Assembly: GCF_900110435.1 (NCBI RefSeq)
Contig: NZ_FODT01000005.1
Span: forward strand, 310,001 to 374,000
Reading direction: 5' to 3'
Length of the DNA stretch: 64,000 nt
Source of the DNA: Rhodopseudomonas pseudopalustris
GTDB taxonomy: Bacteria > Pseudomonadota > Alphaproteobacteria > Rhizobiales > Xanthobacteraceae
A program made the position numbers and the translations under genes. The notes beneath the pieces were generated by a model. It had not been told where the DNA came from. It did no database searches and was given only the letters and a program-made list of their open reading frames with translations. This document shows positions 38,274-50,281 of this stretch, one piece after another (position 1 is the stretch's first letter; every line of letters starts with the position of its first letter).

Positions 38274-39710
38274 CTAGAACAGCGACTTGGCTGCCGCCGT
38301 CGCGGCGTTCACCAGCGGCGCCGGATAGATGAAGAACAGCATGTTGAACAGGCCGGCGATCACCAGCACGCCGCGCAGCTCCAGCCGCATCGGATCAACG
38401 CCCGGCGCCGGCTCGTCGAAATACATCACCTTGATGATCGCGAGATAGTAATAGGCGCCGACCACGCTGGTTACGACGCCGATCACCGCCAGCGCAAACA
38501 GCCCGGCCTTGATCGCCGCCATAAACACGTAGAATTTGGCGAAGAAGCCGGCGAGCGGCGGGATGCCGGCCATCGAGAACAGCAGCATCGCGAAGAAGAA
38601 CGCCAGCGCCGGCTTGGTGCGCGACAGACCGGCGAAGTCGCTGATGTTCTCCACATGCAGGCCGTTGCGGCGCATCGCCAGGATCACCGCGAACGCCCCC
38701 AGCGTCATCGCGACATAGATCGAGATGTAGATGATGACGCCCTGCGCGCCTTCGACCGTTCCGGCCGACAGGCCGACCAGCGCGAATCCGATATGGCCGA
38801 TCGCCGAATACGCCATCAGGCGCTTGATGTTCTTCTGCCCGATCGCCGCGAACGAGCCCAGCGCCATCGAGGCGATCGCGACGAACACCACGATCTGCTG
38901 CCACTGCGGCACGATCCCGGGAAACGCCGTCAGCGTCACGCGGGTGAACACCGCAAGGCCCGCGACCTTGGGCGCCGAGGCGAAGAACGCGGTGACCGGG
39001 GTCGGCGCGCCTTCATAGACGTCCGGCGTCCACATATGGAACGGCACCGCCGAGACCTTGAAGCACAGGCCGGCGAGCAGGAACACCAGACCGAACACCA
39101 GGCCGACGCTGCCGTCCTTGGCGGCGGCGGCTATGCCAGCGAACTGCACCGTGCCGGTGAAGCCGTAGATCAGCGAGGCGCCGTACAGCAGCATGCCCGA
39201 CGACAGCGCGCCGAGCACGAAGTACTTCATGCCGGCCTCGTTCGACTTGGCATCCTCACGGTTGCTCGCCGCAACGACGTAGAGCGCGAGGCTCATCAGT
39301 TCGAGACCGAGATACAGCATGATCAGGTCGCCGGCCGAGATCAGCAGCATCATGCCCGCCGACGACAACAGCACCAGGATCGCGTATTCGAAAATCCGCC
39401 GCGACGGATTCGACAGGATTTCGGCCGACAGGATCAGCGTGACCGCTGAACCGATCAGCGCCAGCACCTTCAGAAAGCGGGCGAAGTCGTCGACGATGAA
39501 GCTGCCGCCGAAGGTGACCAGCTTGCCGGCCGGCAGCATCAGTTCGAGCGCGCCGGTCGCGACCAGCAGCAAGACCGCAAGCGTCGTAATGAGGCCGGTG
39601 GTGCGCTCGCCACGATAGGCGCCGAGCATCAGGAGAAGCATCGCGCCGATCACCAGCACGAGTTCCGGCATGATCGGTTGCAACGAATAACCGGCGGTTT
39701 CGAAGTTCAT
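38274..39710 (-). CDS. nuoN: NADH-quinone oxidoreductase subunit N
   Basis: Antiporter-like membrane subunit of complex I (ND2), 478 residues with about 14 hydrophobic segments. Conserved proton-channel features include LGLELMSLALYVVAASNR (Glu in helix 5), the Lys-containing LCFKVSAVPFHMWTPDVYEGAPTP and the KRLMAYSAIGHIGFALVG helix. It is the last nuo gene; birA follows directly. The gap from nuoM is 19 bp. Confidence 0.97.
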   Translation of the reverse strand: MNFETAGYSLQPIMPELVLVIGAMLLLMLGAYRGERTTGLITTLAVLLLVATGALELMLPAGKLVTFGGSFIVDDFARFLKVLALIGSAVTLILSAEILSNPSRRIFEYAILVLLSSAGMMLLISAGDLIMLYLGLELMSLALYVVAASNREDAKSNEAGMKYFVLGALSSGMLLYGASLIYGFTGTVQFAGIAAAAKDGSVGLVFGLVFLLAGLCFKVSAVPFHMWTPDVYEGAPTPVTAFFASAPKVAGLAVFTRVTLTAFPGIVPQWQQIVVFVAIASMALGSFAAIGQKNIKRLMAYSAIGHIGFALVGLSAGTVEGAQGVIIYISIYVAMTLGAFAVILAMRRNGLHVENISDFAGLSRTKPALAFFFAMLLFSMAGIPPLAGFFAKFYVFMAAIKAGLFALAVIGVVTSVVGAYYYLAIIKVMYFDEPAPGVDPMRLELRGVLVIAGLFNMLFFIYPAPLVNAATAAAKSLF

Positions 39711-39729
39711 AGCGTGCAGTCCTTGCCGG

Positions 39730-41247
39730 TTACGGAAGCGCGGCTGCCTTTACGGCAGTCACGGCGGCGGCGTAATTGTTGACGAGCTGTTGGACCGAGG
39801 CGGCCGACATATCCAGAACCGGCTTCGGGTAGAAGCCGAACAGAATGGTCAGCACGACCAGCGGGGCCAGCGTGATCCCCTCGCGCCAGGTCAGGTCCTT
39901 GATAGTGCCCAGCGCCGGCTTGGTCAGCGTGCCGAACACCACCTTGCGATAGAGCCACAGCGCGTACGCTGCCGACAGGATCACGCCGAGCGTGGCGATG
40001 GTCGCGGTCGGAATGTTGACCCGGAAGGTCCCCAGCAGCGTCAGGAATTCGCCGACGAAGCCCGAGGTGCCCGGCAGGCCGACATTCGCCATGGTAAACA
40101 CCAGGAACACGAAGGCGTAAATCGGCATCCGGTTGACGAGGCCGCCATAGGCCGCGATCTCGCGGGTGTGCATCCGGTCGTAGACGACGCCGACGCAAAG
40201 GAACAGCGCGCCGGACACGATGCCGTGCGAGATCATCTGGAACACGCTGCCGGCGACGCCCTGAGTGTTGCCGGCGAAAATGCCCATCGTGACGAAGCCC
40301 ATATGCGCGACCGAGGAGTACGCGATCAGCTTCTTGATATCCTCCTGCATCAGCGCGACCAGCGAGGTGTAGACGATCGCGATCACCGACAGCGCATAGA
40401 CCAGCGGCGCGAAATACAGCGACGCTTCCGGGAACATCGGCAGCGAGAACCGCAGGAAGCCGTAGCCGCCCATCTTCAGCAGGATCGCGGCCAGCACCAC
40501 GGAGCCCGCGGTCGGCGCCTCGACATGCGCATCCGGGAGCCAGGTGTGCACCGGCCACATCGGCATCTTGACCGCGAACGAGGCGAAGAAGGCGAGCCAC
40601 GCCCAGGTCTGCAGATTGCGCGGAACGGCGGTGTTCATCAGCGTCGGAATGTCGGTGGTGCCGGCGGTCCAGTACAGCGCCATGATCGCCAGCAGCATCA
40701 GCACCGAGCCGAGCAGCGTGTAGAGAAAGAACTTGAAGCTGGCATAGACCCGGCGCGGACCGCCCCAGACGCCGATGATCAGGAACATCGGGATCAGGCC
40801 GCCTTCGAAGAACAGATAGAACAGCACCAGATCCAGCGCCGAGAAGGTGCCGATCATCAGCGTTTCCAGCACCAGAAACGCCATCATGTATTCGCGCACG
40901 CGCATCGTGACCGACTTCCAGCTCGCGATGATGCAGAACGGCATCAGCGCGGTGGTGAGGATCACGAACGGCAACGAAATGCCGTCGACGCCCATGTGAT
41001 AGCCGATGCCGCTGGCGAGCCAGGGCGCTTTCTCGACGAACTGGAAGCCCGGATTGGCGGCGTCGTAGCGCCACAACAGGATCAGCGACACCGCGAAGGT
41101 GATGAGCGTGGTCCACAGCGCGATCCAGCGCGCATTGCGGCGCGCCGCCTCGTCGTCGCCGCGGCTGAGATAAACCAGCGCCGCACCGACCACCGGAAGG
41201 AAGGTGACGACCGAGAGGACCGGCCAGGTCATGATTGAAGCCGACAT
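39730..41247 (-). CDS. nuoM: NADH-quinone oxidoreductase subunit M
   Basis: Antiporter-like membrane subunit (ND4) of complex I, 505 residues. Helix 5 Glu in [20 protein letters not shown], helix 7 Lys in [20 protein letters not shown] and helix 8 [18 protein letters not shown] are recognisable. The ATG at 41247 (MSASIMTWP) shares one base with the nuoL stop (TAATG). A much longer frame upstream is nuoL read in another frame and is rejected. Confidence 0.97.
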   Translation of the reverse strand: MSASIMTWPVLSVVTFLPVVGAALVYLSRGDDEAARRNARWIALWTTLITFAVSLILLWRYDAANPGFQFVEKAPWLASGIGYHMGVDGISLPFVILTTALMPFCIIASWKSVTMRVREYMMAFLVLETLMIGTFSALDLVLFYLFFEGGLIPMFLIIGVWGGPRRVYASFKFFLYTLLGSVLMLLAIMALYWTAGTTDIPTLMNTAVPRNLQTWAWLAFFASFAVKMPMWPVHTWLPDAHVEAPTAGSVVLAAILLKMGGYGFLRFSLPMFPEASLYFAPLVYALSVIAIVYTSLVALMQEDIKKLIAYSSVAHMGFVTMGIFAGNTQGVAGSVFQMISHGIVSGALFLCVGVVYDRMHTREIAAYGGLVNRMPIYAFVFLVFTMANVGLPGTSGFVGEFLTLLGTFRVNIPTATIATLGVILSAAYALWLYRKVVFGTLTKPALGTIKDLTWREGITLAPLVVLTILFGFYPKPVLDMSAASVQQLVNNYAAAVTAVKAAALP

Positions 41248-43340
41248 TACCGGCCTCCCCCGCCGAGCATGAACCAGGTGATCAGACCGGCGACGCCGAT
41301 CAGCATCGCGAACGCGTAGTGGTAGAGATAGCCGGTCTGCAGCTTGACGACGCCGCGGGTGACGTCGAGCACGCGGGCGGAGACGCCGTCCGGGCCGATG
41401 CCGTCGATCAACATGCCGTCGCCCTTCTTCCAGAGCTGGCGGCCGATCCACTTCGCCGGCCGCACGAAGATCACCTCGTAAAGCTCGTCGAAGTACCACT
41501 TGTTGAGCAGGAATTTGTACAGCAGCGGGTGCTGGGTCGCGAGTTCGACCGGCAGATACGGTCGGCGGATGTAGAACAGCCACGAAACCAGGAAGCCCAC
41601 CACCATCATCACCGTCGGCAGCAAGGCAATCGAGGCCGGGATGTGGTGCATCTCCTCGATGATGCCCGGATGCATCTTCAGCGAGGTGCGGAAGAACTCC
41701 TCGATGCCGTGACCGGCGAACAGCTCCTTGAACGGATAGCCGGCCGCCAGCGCGCCGACCGCGAGGACGAACAGCGGGATCGTCATCGTCAGCGGGCTTT
41801 CGTGCGCGGCTTCATAGTGCTTCTGGTCGTGCGGCTCGCCGTGGAAGGTCTTGAAGATCAGCCGCCACGAATAGAACGAGGTCAGCAGGGCCGCCACGAC
41901 CGTCATGACGAAGCCGTAGAACGCCATCGGATTTTTCGAGACGTAGGCCGCCTCGATGATCGCGTCCTTGGAGAAATAGCCGGCGGTCAGCGGGAAGCCG
42001 GTCAGCGCCAGCGTGCCGATCACCATCACGATGTAGGTGAACGGGATGCGGTTCTTCAGGCCGCCCATGTGGCGGATGTCCTGCTCGTGATGCATCGCAT
42101 GAATCACCGAGCCCGCGCCCAAGAACAGCAGCGCCTTGAAGAAGGCGTGCGTGAACAGATGGAACATGCCGACCGAATAGGCGCCGGCGCCCATCGCCAC
42201 GAACATGTAGCCGAGCTGCGAGCAGGTCGAATACGCCACGATCCGCTTGATGTCGTTCTGCACCAGACCGACGGTCGCCGCGAACAGCGCGGTGGTGCCG
42301 CCGATCAGCATCACGAAGGCCTGGGCATTCGGCGCAAGCTCGAACAGCGGCGACAGCCGGGCCACCATGAACACGCCGGCGGTGACCATGGTCGCGGCGT
42401 GGATCAGCGCCGACACCGGGGTCGGGCCTTCCATCGCGTCCGGCAGCCAGGTGTGCAGCAGGAACTGAGCCGACTTGCCCATCGCGCCCATGAACAGCAG
42501 CAGGCAGATCAGGGTCAGCGCATCGGCGTGCCAGCCGAAGAAGTTGATGGTCTTACCGGTCAGACCGGGAGCGGCTGCGAAAATGGTCTCGAAATCGGTC
42601 GAGCCGACCAGCATGAAGACCGAGAAGATGCCGAGGTAAAATCCGAAATCGCCGACGCGGTTGACGACGAAGGCCTTGATTGCTGCGGCGTTCGCAGACG
42701 GCCGCTGATACCAGAATCCGATCAGAAGATAGCTCGCCAGACCGACGCCTTCCCAGCCGAAGAACATCTGCACCAGATTGTCGGCGGTCACCAGCATCAG
42801 CATCGCGAAGGTGAACAGCGACAGATAACCGAAGAACCGCGGCCGATGCGGATCCTCGTGCATGTAGCCGATCGAATACAGGTGAACCAGCGACGACACC
42901 GTCGTCACCACCACCAGCATTACCGCGGTCAGGGTGTCGACCCGCAACGACCATGCGACCTGAAGGTCGCCGGAGTTGATCCACGGGAACAGCGCGACAC
43001 GGGCGTCGTGATGCATGAAGCCGACATCGACCAGCGTCACCCAGGACAGCGCGGCCGAGACCAGCAGCAGCGCGGTGGTGATCACCTCGGCGGTGCGCGA
43101 TCCCATCGCGATCGGCTCGACCGGGCCATGATGATGGCCGCGATCGTCAGGTCCGGCTTCATGCGCTGTATCGCCGTGTGCGTGAGCATCGAGACCGTGC
43201 GCGTCGGCGCCATGGCCGTGGCCATGATCGGTGTGCTCGACGGTGTCGCCGCTCGGGTGTCGGGCATGGGCGCCGGCAAGGGCGATGACGGCCGCGATCA
43301 GTGCGCCGATCAGCGGCAGGAAAACGATAGCCTCGATCAT
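41247..43340 (-). CDS. nuoL: NADH-quinone oxidoreductase subunit L, with His-rich loop
   Basis: Largest antiporter-like subunit (ND5) of complex I, 697 residues, with the C-terminal lateral helix. Conserved parts: [55 protein letters not shown] and [19 protein letters not shown]. Between the first two transmembrane helices (residues 25-71) is an insertion with 13 His plus many Asp and Gly residues that is not part of the normal ND5 core. The start follows nuoK by 65 bp. Confidence 0.97.
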   Translation of the reverse strand: MIEAIVFLPLIGALIAAVIALAGAHARHPSGDTVEHTDHGHGHGADAHGLDAHAHGDTAHEAGPDDRGHHHGPVEPIAMGSRTAEVITTALLLVSAALSWVTLVDVGFMHHDARVALFPWINSGDLQVAWSLRVDTLTAVMLVVVTTVSSLVHLYSIGYMHEDPHRPRFFGYLSLFTFAMLMLVTADNLVQMFFGWEGVGLASYLLIGFWYQRPSANAAAIKAFVVNRVGDFGFYLGIFSVFMLVGSTDFETIFAAAPGLTGKTINFFGWHADALTLICLLLFMGAMGKSAQFLLHTWLPDAMEGPTPVSALIHAATMVTAGVFMVARLSPLFELAPNAQAFVMLIGGTTALFAATVGLVQNDIKRIVAYSTCSQLGYMFVAMGAGAYSVGMFHLFTHAFFKALLFLGAGSVIHAMHHEQDIRHMGGLKNRIPFTYIVMVIGTLALTGFPLTAGYFSKDAIIEAAYVSKNPMAFYGFVMTVVAALLTSFYSWRLIFKTFHGEPHDQKHYEAAHESPLTMTIPLFVLAVGALAAGYPFKELFAGHGIEEFFRTSLKMHPGIIEEMHHIPASIALLPTVMMVVGFLVSWLFYIRRPYLPVELATQHPLLYKFLLNKWYFDELYEVIFVRPAKWIGRQLWKKGDGMLIDGIGPDGVSARVLDVTRGVVKLQTGYLYHYAFAMLIGVAGLITWFMLGGGGR

Positions 43341-43405
43341 GCTCGCGCCTTCGCTCGGAGCCGGATCGCGCCGCGAGCCCGCGACGGGTGATTGCCGATC
43401 ATGCC

Positions 43406-43717
43406 CTAGCCCTTCATCAAGTTGATATCCTCAACCGCGATCGAACCGCGGTTGCGGAAGAACACCACCAACACCGCGAGGCCGATCGCGGCCTCGGCCG
43501 CGGCGACGGTCAGCACCAACAGCGCAAAGACCTGGCCGACGATGTCGTTGAGATAGATCGAGAACGCCACCAGGTTGATGTTGACGGCGAGCAGCATCAG
43601 CTCGATCGACATCAGGATGATGATGACGTTCTTGCGATTGAGGAAGATGCCGAGCGTGCCGAGCGTGAACAGCACCGCGGCGACCGACAGGAAGTGTCCC
43701 AGACCGATCTCGTTCAT
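43406..43717 (-). CDS. nuoK: NADH-quinone oxidoreductase subunit K
   Basis: Small membrane subunit (ND4L), 103 residues and three transmembrane helices. The two functional Glu residues are in [14 protein letters not shown] and [14 protein letters not shown]. The ATG at 43717 overlaps the nuoJ stop (ATGA). A GTG three codons upstream is possible but would lengthen the protein beyond the usual 100-103 residues. Confidence 0.96.
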   Translation of the reverse strand: MNEIGLGHFLSVAAVLFTLGTLGIFLNRKNVIIILMSIELMLLAVNINLVAFSIYLNDIVGQVFALLVLTVAAAEAAIGLAVLVVFFRNRGSIAVEDINLMKG

Positions 43718-44352
43718 CGCACCCACTCCGCGGAGTCGCTTTCGGACAGCCCCTGCCCCGGCTTGACCTGCCGGATCGCCATCGCGGCCTCTTTGGTCCT
43801 GGCGTTCTGCTCGTTGATGTTCTGCCGCTTCACCGACTTCTTGTGGCGCAGCGTCAGCACGATCGCGCCGATCATCGCCACCAGCAGGATCACACCCGAG
43901 ATCTGGAAGTAGTGGATGTAGCGGGTGTACAGCACCAGGCCGAGCGCCTCGGTGTTGCTGACATTGGTCGGGATCGGCGCCGTGATCGTCTTGGTGATGG
44001 TCGGGGTGATCACCCAGCCGCCGGCCAGCAACAGCAGTTCGGCGAGGAAGATCGCTCCGATCAGGAGGCCGAACGGCAGATATTCGAGGAAGCCCTCGCG
44101 CAGCCGGCTGAAATCGACGTCCAGCATCATGATCACGAACAGGAACAGGACGGCGACTGCGCCGACATAGACCACGATCAGGATCATCGCCAGGAATTCG
44201 GCGCCCATCAGCACGAACATGCCGGCGGCGTTGACGAAGACCAGGATCAGGAACAGCGCCGAATGCACCGGATTGCGCGCAACGACGACCATCACGGCGG
44301 CGGCGATTGCGGCCCCGGCGTAGAGATAAAAGAACAGAACAGGCATGGACAT
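43714..44352 (-). CDS. nuoJ: NADH-quinone oxidoreductase subunit J
   Basis: Membrane subunit (ND6) of complex I, 212 residues with five hydrophobic helices. The conserved helix 3 region is [24 protein letters not shown], with the pi-bulge tyrosine. A charged C-terminal tail (about residues 170-212) extends beyond the last helix and is common in alphaproteobacteria. Overlaps nuoK by 4 nt and follows nuoI by 9 bp. Confidence 0.96.
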   Translation of the reverse strand: MSMPVLFFYLYAGAAIAAAVMVVVARNPVHSALFLILVFVNAAGMFVLMGAEFLAMILIVVYVGAVAVLFLFVIMMLDVDFSRLREGFLEYLPFGLLIGAIFLAELLLLAGGWVITPTITKTITAPIPTNVSNTEALGLVLYTRYIHYFQISGVILLVAMIGAIVLTLRHKKSVKRQNINEQNARTKEAAMAIRQVKPGQGLSESDSAEWVR

Positions 44353-44361
44353 GGCGTCAGC

Positions 44362-44850
44362 TCACCGGTACGGCGCGTCGAGTTCGATGGACTTCGCGAT
44401 CTCGCGCTCCCAGCGGTCGCCATTCGCCAGCAGCCTCGCCTTGTCGTAGTAGAGTTCCTCGCGTGTTTCGGTGGCGAACTCGAAGTTCGGCCCCTCGACG
44501 ATCGCGTCGACCGGACAGGCTTCCTGGCACAGCCCGCAATAGATGCATTTCACCATGTCGATGTCGTAGCGCACGGTGCGGCGGGTGCCGTCGTTGCGCC
44601 GTGGACCGGCCTCGATGGTGATCGCCTGCGCCGGACAGATCGCCTCGCACAGTTTGCAGGCGATGCAGCGCTCCTCGCCGTTCGGATAGCGGCGCAGCGC
44701 GTGCTCGCCGCGGAAGCGGGGCGAGATCGGGTTCTTCTCGAAAGGATAATTGATCGTCGGCTTCGGCCTGAAGAAATAGCGCATGGCGAGGAAGAACGCC
44801 GATACGAATTCCGTCAGCAGCAGCGAACGGGCGGTTGCGTTGATATTCAT
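44362..44850 (-). CDS. nuoI: NADH-quinone oxidoreductase subunit I
   Basis: Peripheral-arm subunit (TYKY) carrying two [4Fe-4S] clusters, N6a and N6b. Both ferredoxin motifs are complete: [16 protein letters not shown] and [16 protein letters not shown]. The N-terminal amphipathic part ([19 protein letters not shown]) contacts the membrane arm. 162 residues is normal. It lies 7 bp after nuoH. Confidence 0.97.
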   Translation of the reverse strand: MNINATARSLLLTEFVSAFFLAMRYFFRPKPTINYPFEKNPISPRFRGEHALRRYPNGEERCIACKLCEAICPAQAITIEAGPRRNDGTRRTVRYDIDMVKCIYCGLCQEACPVDAIVEGPNFEFATETREELYYDKARLLANGDRWEREIAKSIELDAPYR

Positions 44851-44857
44851 GAGGGCC

Positions 44858-45883
44858 TCATTTCGGCGCGAGCCCCGCGAATTGCAGGACAGCTGCGACG
44901 ATCACCACCATCGCCAGCGACAGCGGCAGGAACACCTTCCAGCCGAGCCGCATCAGTTGGTCGTAGCGGTAGCGCGGTACGATCGCCTTGGCCATCGCAA
45001 ACAGGAAGAACATGAACAGGACTTTGAGCGCGAACCACACGATCCCCGGCACCCAGGTGAACGGGGCGTAAGGCACCGGCGGCAGCCAGCCGCCGAGGAA
45101 CAGGATCGTCCCCATCGCGCACATCGTGACGATCGCGACGTATTCGCCGAGCATGAACAGCAGATACGGCGTCGACGAGTACTCGACCATGAAGCCGGCG
45201 ACCAGCTCGGATTCGGCTTCGACGAGGTCGAACGGCGGGCGGTTGGTTTCCGCCAGCGCCGAAACGTAGAACACCACGAACATCGGAAACAGCGGAAGCC
45301 AGTACCAGCCGAGCATGCCCCATTGCGAATTCTGCGCCTCGACGATCGCGGTGAGATTGAGCGAACCTACGCACAGCAGCACGCAGATCACCACGAAGCC
45401 GATCGAGACCTCGTAGGACACCATCTGCGCCGCCGAGCGCAGCGCGGCCAGGAACGGATATTTCGAGTTCGACGACCAGCCGGCCATGATGATGCCGTAG
45501 ACCGACAGCGACGACACCGCGAGGATGTACAGCACGCCGACATTGATGTCCGCGATCACCCAGCCGGCATTGACCGGGATGACGGCCCAGGCCGCTAACG
45601 CCAGAACGCAGGTCACCAGCGGCGCGAGCAGGAACACGCCCTTGTTGGCGCCTGACGGAACCGTCGGCTCCTTCACGACAAACTTCAGAAGATCGGCGAA
45701 GGATTGCAGCAGGCCCCACGGCCCGACCACGTTCGGTCCGCGCCGCAACTGCACCGCCGCCCAGATCTTGCGGTCGGCAAGCAGGATATAGGCGATCGAG
45801 ATCAGCAACAGCACGAGCAGCAGCACGCTCTGCCCGATCACGATGATCAGCGGCCACAGGTTGGTCGCGAAGAATTCAGCCAT
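44858..45883 (-). CDS. nuoH: NADH-quinone oxidoreductase subunit H
   Basis: Membrane subunit (ND1) that forms the quinone-entry channel with NuoB and NuoD. 341 residues with eight hydrophobic helices. Conserved loops: [25 protein letters not shown], FAFDxxEAE-type [20 protein letters not shown] and [23 protein letters not shown]. It starts 9 bp after nuoG. Confidence 0.97.
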   Translation of the reverse strand: MAEFFATNLWPLIIVIGQSVLLLVLLLISIAYILLADRKIWAAVQLRRGPNVVGPWGLLQSFADLLKFVVKEPTVPSGANKGVFLLAPLVTCVLALAAWAVIPVNAGWVIADINVGVLYILAVSSLSVYGIIMAGWSSNSKYPFLAALRSAAQMVSYEVSIGFVVICVLLCVGSLNLTAIVEAQNSQWGMLGWYWLPLFPMFVVFYVSALAETNRPPFDLVEAESELVAGFMVEYSSTPYLLFMLGEYVAIVTMCAMGTILFLGGWLPPVPYAPFTWVPGIVWFALKVLFMFFLFAMAKAIVPRYRYDQLMRLGWKVFLPLSLAMVVIVAAVLQFAGLAPK

Positions 45884-45892
45884 TTGTCTCGC

Positions 45893-47968
45893 CTACTCCG
45901 CCGCCGTCAGCAACTGCCCCGACGCAAGGCGGGAGCATTCCGCCATCACGGCCGAGGCCCGCGCGATCGGGTTGGTCATGTAGAAATCGGAAATCGCCGG
46001 CTTGAACGGCGCCTTGTCGACGCTGCCGCCGACGGCGGCGAGCGTGCGCACGGCGCCGGCGTCGCCGGCCTCGATCTGGTCGACCCGCATCAAATGCGGC
46101 ACGGCGGCAAAGATCGCCTTTCGCAGCGCAGCCAGAGAGTCGTAGGGCAGCTTGTGGCCGAGCGCTTCCGACAGCGCGCGGATGATCGACCAGTCTTCGC
46201 GCGCCTCGCCCGGCGGGAACGACGCGCGATTGGCGATCTGCACACGGCCCTCGGTGTTGACGTAGATGCCCGACTTCTCGGTATAGGCCGCGCCCGGCAG
46301 AATGACGTCGGCGCGATGCGCCCCGCGGTCGCCATGGGTGCCGATATAGACCACGAACGCGCCGTCCGGCAGCTTCACTTCGTCGGAGCCGAGCGAGAAC
46401 AGCACGTCGATCGCGCCCTGCGTCGTCATCTGCGTGGCGTCCATGCCGCCTGCGCCGGGCGCAAAGCCGATGTCCAGCGCACCGACGCTCGATGCCGCCG
46501 GATGCAGAACGGCGAAACCGTTCCAGCCGTCGGCCAGCGCGCCGACATCGACGGCGAGCTTGGCGGCCGCCGACAGCAGCGCTGCGCCATCGCGGCGTGG
46601 CATCGCCGCGGCGCCGATCAGCACGATCGGGTGCTTGGCCTTCTTCAGCGTCTCGGCGAACGGATGTTTGCCCGACGCGATGTCGGCCAGCGTCTCGGCG
46701 CCGGCGCCGAGATAGTCGGTCGGATAGGTCAAATCCGCCCGCTCGCCGATCACGCCGATCGGCATCCCGCCGCTGCGCCAGCGCTTGCGGATGCGGGCGT
46801 TGAGAATCGCCGCTTCCTTGCGCGGGTTGGAGCCGATGATCAGCAGCGCGTCGGCCTGCTCGATGCCGGCGATGGTGGGATTGAAGATGTAGGACGCCCG
46901 TCCCGCCTTCGGATCGAACGCCGCGACGCTCGGGGCTGCGAGGTTCGAAGAGCCGAGCTTTTCGAGCAACTGCTTCAGCGCGAACATCTCCTCGACCGCG
47001 GCGAGATCGCCGGCGATCGCGCCGATCTTCTTGCCGCCGACGCCGGCGAGTTTCGCCTTGATGGCGCCGAACGCTTCCGGCCAGCTCGCCGGACGCAGCT
47101 TGCCGCCCTCGCGGACATAGGGCTGGTCGAGGCGCTGGGTGCGCAGTCCGTCGATGACATGGCGGGTCTTGTCGGAAATCCACTCCTCATTGATCGCCTC
47201 GTTGATGCGCGGCAGGATCCGCATCACCTCGCGGCCACGGGTGTCGACCCGGATCGCCGAGCCCAAGCCGTCCATGACGTCGATCGACTGCGTCTTGCCG
47301 AGCTCCCAGGGACGCGCCGCGAACGCGTAAGGCTTCGAGGTCAGCGCGCCCACCGGGCAGATGTCGACCAGATTGCCCTGCAGCTCCGAGGTCAGAGCGC
47401 TTTCGAGATAGGTGGTTATCTCCATGTCCTCGCCGCGACCGGTCGCGCCCATTTCCGGCACGCCGCAGACTTCGGCGGCGAAGCGCACGCAGCGGGTGCA
47501 CTGGATGCAGCGGTTCATCGAGGTCTTGACCAGCACGCCGAGGTACTTGTCCTCGACCGCGCGCTTGTTCTCGGCGAAGCGGCTGGAGTCGACGCCGTAG
47601 CCCATCGCCTGATCCTGCAGGTCGCACTCGCCGCCCTGATCGCAGATCGGGCAGTCGAGCGGATGGTTGATCAGCAGGAACTCCATCACGCCCTCGCGGG
47701 CCTTCTTCACCATCGGCGATTTGGTGTTGATCTCAGGCAGTTCGCCGTTCGGGCCGGGCCGACAATCGCGCACGCCCCATGCGCAGCTCGCCACCGGCTT
47801 CGGCGTGCCCTTCAGCTCGACCAGACACATCCGGCAATTGCCGGCGATCGACAGCCGCTCGTGATAGCAGAACCGCGGAATCTCCGCGCCGGCCTGTTCG
47901 CAGGCCTGCAGCAGCGTGTATTCCGGCGGAACCTCGACTTCCTTGCCGTCGACGATGATCTTGATCAT
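45893..47968 (-). CDS. nuoG: NADH-quinone oxidoreductase subunit G
   Basis: Large iron-sulphur subunit of the NADH-oxidising arm (75-kDa homologue), 691 residues. An N-terminal [2Fe-2S] domain (CYHERLSIAGNCRMCLVELK) is followed by the His/Cys [4Fe-4S] region (HPLDCPICDQGGECDLQDQ), CIQCTRCVRFAAEVCG and a molybdopterin-oxidoreductase-like C-terminal part without visible cofactor function. The ATG at 47968 (MIKIIVDGKEVEV) is the family start; an open extension upstream overlaps nuoF and is rejected. It starts 5 bp past the nuoF stop. Confidence 0.97.
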   Translation of the reverse strand: MIKIIVDGKEVEVPPEYTLLQACEQAGAEIPRFCYHERLSIAGNCRMCLVELKGTPKPVASCAWGVRDCRPGPNGELPEINTKSPMVKKAREGVMEFLLINHPLDCPICDQGGECDLQDQAMGYGVDSSRFAENKRAVEDKYLGVLVKTSMNRCIQCTRCVRFAAEVCGVPEMGATGRGEDMEITTYLESALTSELQGNLVDICPVGALTSKPYAFAARPWELGKTQSIDVMDGLGSAIRVDTRGREVMRILPRINEAINEEWISDKTRHVIDGLRTQRLDQPYVREGGKLRPASWPEAFGAIKAKLAGVGGKKIGAIAGDLAAVEEMFALKQLLEKLGSSNLAAPSVAAFDPKAGRASYIFNPTIAGIEQADALLIIGSNPRKEAAILNARIRKRWRSGGMPIGVIGERADLTYPTDYLGAGAETLADIASGKHPFAETLKKAKHPIVLIGAAAMPRRDGAALLSAAAKLAVDVGALADGWNGFAVLHPAASSVGALDIGFAPGAGGMDATQMTTQGAIDVLFSLGSDEVKLPDGAFVVYIGTHGDRGAHRADVILPGAAYTEKSGIYVNTEGRVQIANRASFPPGEAREDWSIIRALSEALGHKLPYDSLAALRKAIFAAVPHLMRVDQIEAGDAGAVRTLAAVGGSVDKAPFKPAISDFYMTNPIARASAVMAECSRLASGQLLTAAE

Positions 47969-47973
47969 GGCTG

Positions 47974-49299
<1,326 letters not shown>

Positions 49300-49317
49300 G
49301 GCTTGCGGCGTTCCCTG

Positions 49318-49533
49318 TCAGCGATTGGATTGCATGTAAGCCAGGCCGGCGGCGCAGACACCGAAGGTAAGCGCCCAAAGCAGGCTCGATTCGAGTGTCG
49401 CACTCAGCGCGTAGCGCTGCAGTAGAAAAATGAAGCTCGCGGCGATGACCGCGTGCATCGCAATATAGATCGGCTGGCGCATCGTTTCGGCCCTCTCCGC
49501 GCGGCGCGAGGCCGCCCTGCTCGGCTCGGTCAT
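49318..49533 (-). CDS. Small membrane protein between nuoE and nuoF
   Basis: 71-residue protein with two hydrophobic segments (about [15 protein letters not shown] and [17 protein letters not shown]), after a basic N-terminal stretch. The start overlaps the nuoE stop by 4 nt and the end is 18 bp before nuoF, so it is translated with the operon. I do not recognise a family. Position suggests a co-expressed accessory or assembly factor of complex I, but this is inference. Confidence 0.75.
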   Translation of the reverse strand: MTEPSRAASRRAERAETMRQPIYIAMHAVIAASFIFLLQRYALSATLESSLLWALTFGVCAAGLAYMQSNR

Positions 49534-50279
49534 GGCGGGTTCTTTTCAGTCGCGTCGGCAACCGGCGCCTTCGGCGCGGGACGCTCCTGCGTATTGGCGG
49601 ATTCGCTCGCCTTCTTGGGTTCCTGATCGGTCAGCGCCGGCCCGTCATGGGTGTCGGTCGCGACATTGATCCCGCCGGTCTTCAGCGTCGTCGGACCGCT
49701 GATCGGCGCTGCATACTGGCGACCGTTCTGCGGGCCGGGCTTCGGCTTGTTGCCGGAGACGAACCCGTCGAGCACCTTGTTCAGGCTCTCCGGCGTCAGG
49801 TCCTCGTAGGTATCTTTCCAGATCTGCACCATCGGCGCGTTGACGCAGGCGCCGGCGCACTCGACCTCTTCCCAACTGAAATCGCCGTCGGCGGACAGAT
49901 GCAACGGGTCATGGTGGATACGGCTCTTACAGACCTCGATCAGCTCGCCGGCGCCGCGCAGCCGGCACGGCGTCGTGCCGCAGACCTGCACATGCGCCTT
50001 CTTGCCGACCGGGTTGAGCTGGAACATCGTGTAGAAGGTCGCGACCTCGAGGGCGCGAATGTGCGGCATCCCGAGCATGTCGCCGATGACGCGGATCGCC
50101 GCTTCCGGCAACCAGCCGCCGCATTGCTCCTGGGCCCGCCACATAATGGCGATCACCGCCGAGAACTGCCGGCCGGGCGGGTATTTCGTGATCTCACGCT
50201 TGGCCCATGCGAGGTTTTCCTCGGAGAAGGCGAAGCTTTCGGGCTGCAGCTCCTTGGGAGCCAGACGACGAACGGACAT
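49530..50279 (-). CDS. nuoE: NADH-quinone oxidoreductase subunit E
   Basis: 24-kDa subunit with the N1a [2Fe-2S] cluster. Thioredoxin-like domain with cluster ligands in [15 protein letters not shown] and [13 protein letters not shown]. The catalytic core is about 190 residues. The remaining 60 residues form a low-complexity Pro/Lys/Thr/Ala tail (for example [18 protein letters not shown]) usual in alphaproteobacterial NuoE. It follows the FkbM-type methyltransferase by 2 bp. Confidence 0.96.
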   Translation of the reverse strand: MSVRRLAPKELQPESFAFSEENLAWAKREITKYPPGRQFSAVIAIMWRAQEQCGGWLPEAAIRVIGDMLGMPHIRALEVATFYTMFQLNPVGKKAHVQVCGTTPCRLRGAGELIEVCKSRIHHDPLHLSADGDFSWEEVECAGACVNAPMVQIWKDTYEDLTPESLNKVLDGFVSGNKPKPGPQNGRQYAAPISGPTTLKTGGINVATDTHDGPALTDQEPKKASESANTQERPAPKAPVADATEKNPP

Positions 50280-50281
50280 GA

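Noticed and set aside
40000-41238. Long plus-strand open frame opposite nuoM
   Set aside because: Same type of antisense artefact; no signal or motif.
41235-43391. 718-codon open frame opposite nuoL
   Set aside because: Antisense shadow with strongly biased composition (His, Arg, Gln) and no recognisable domain.
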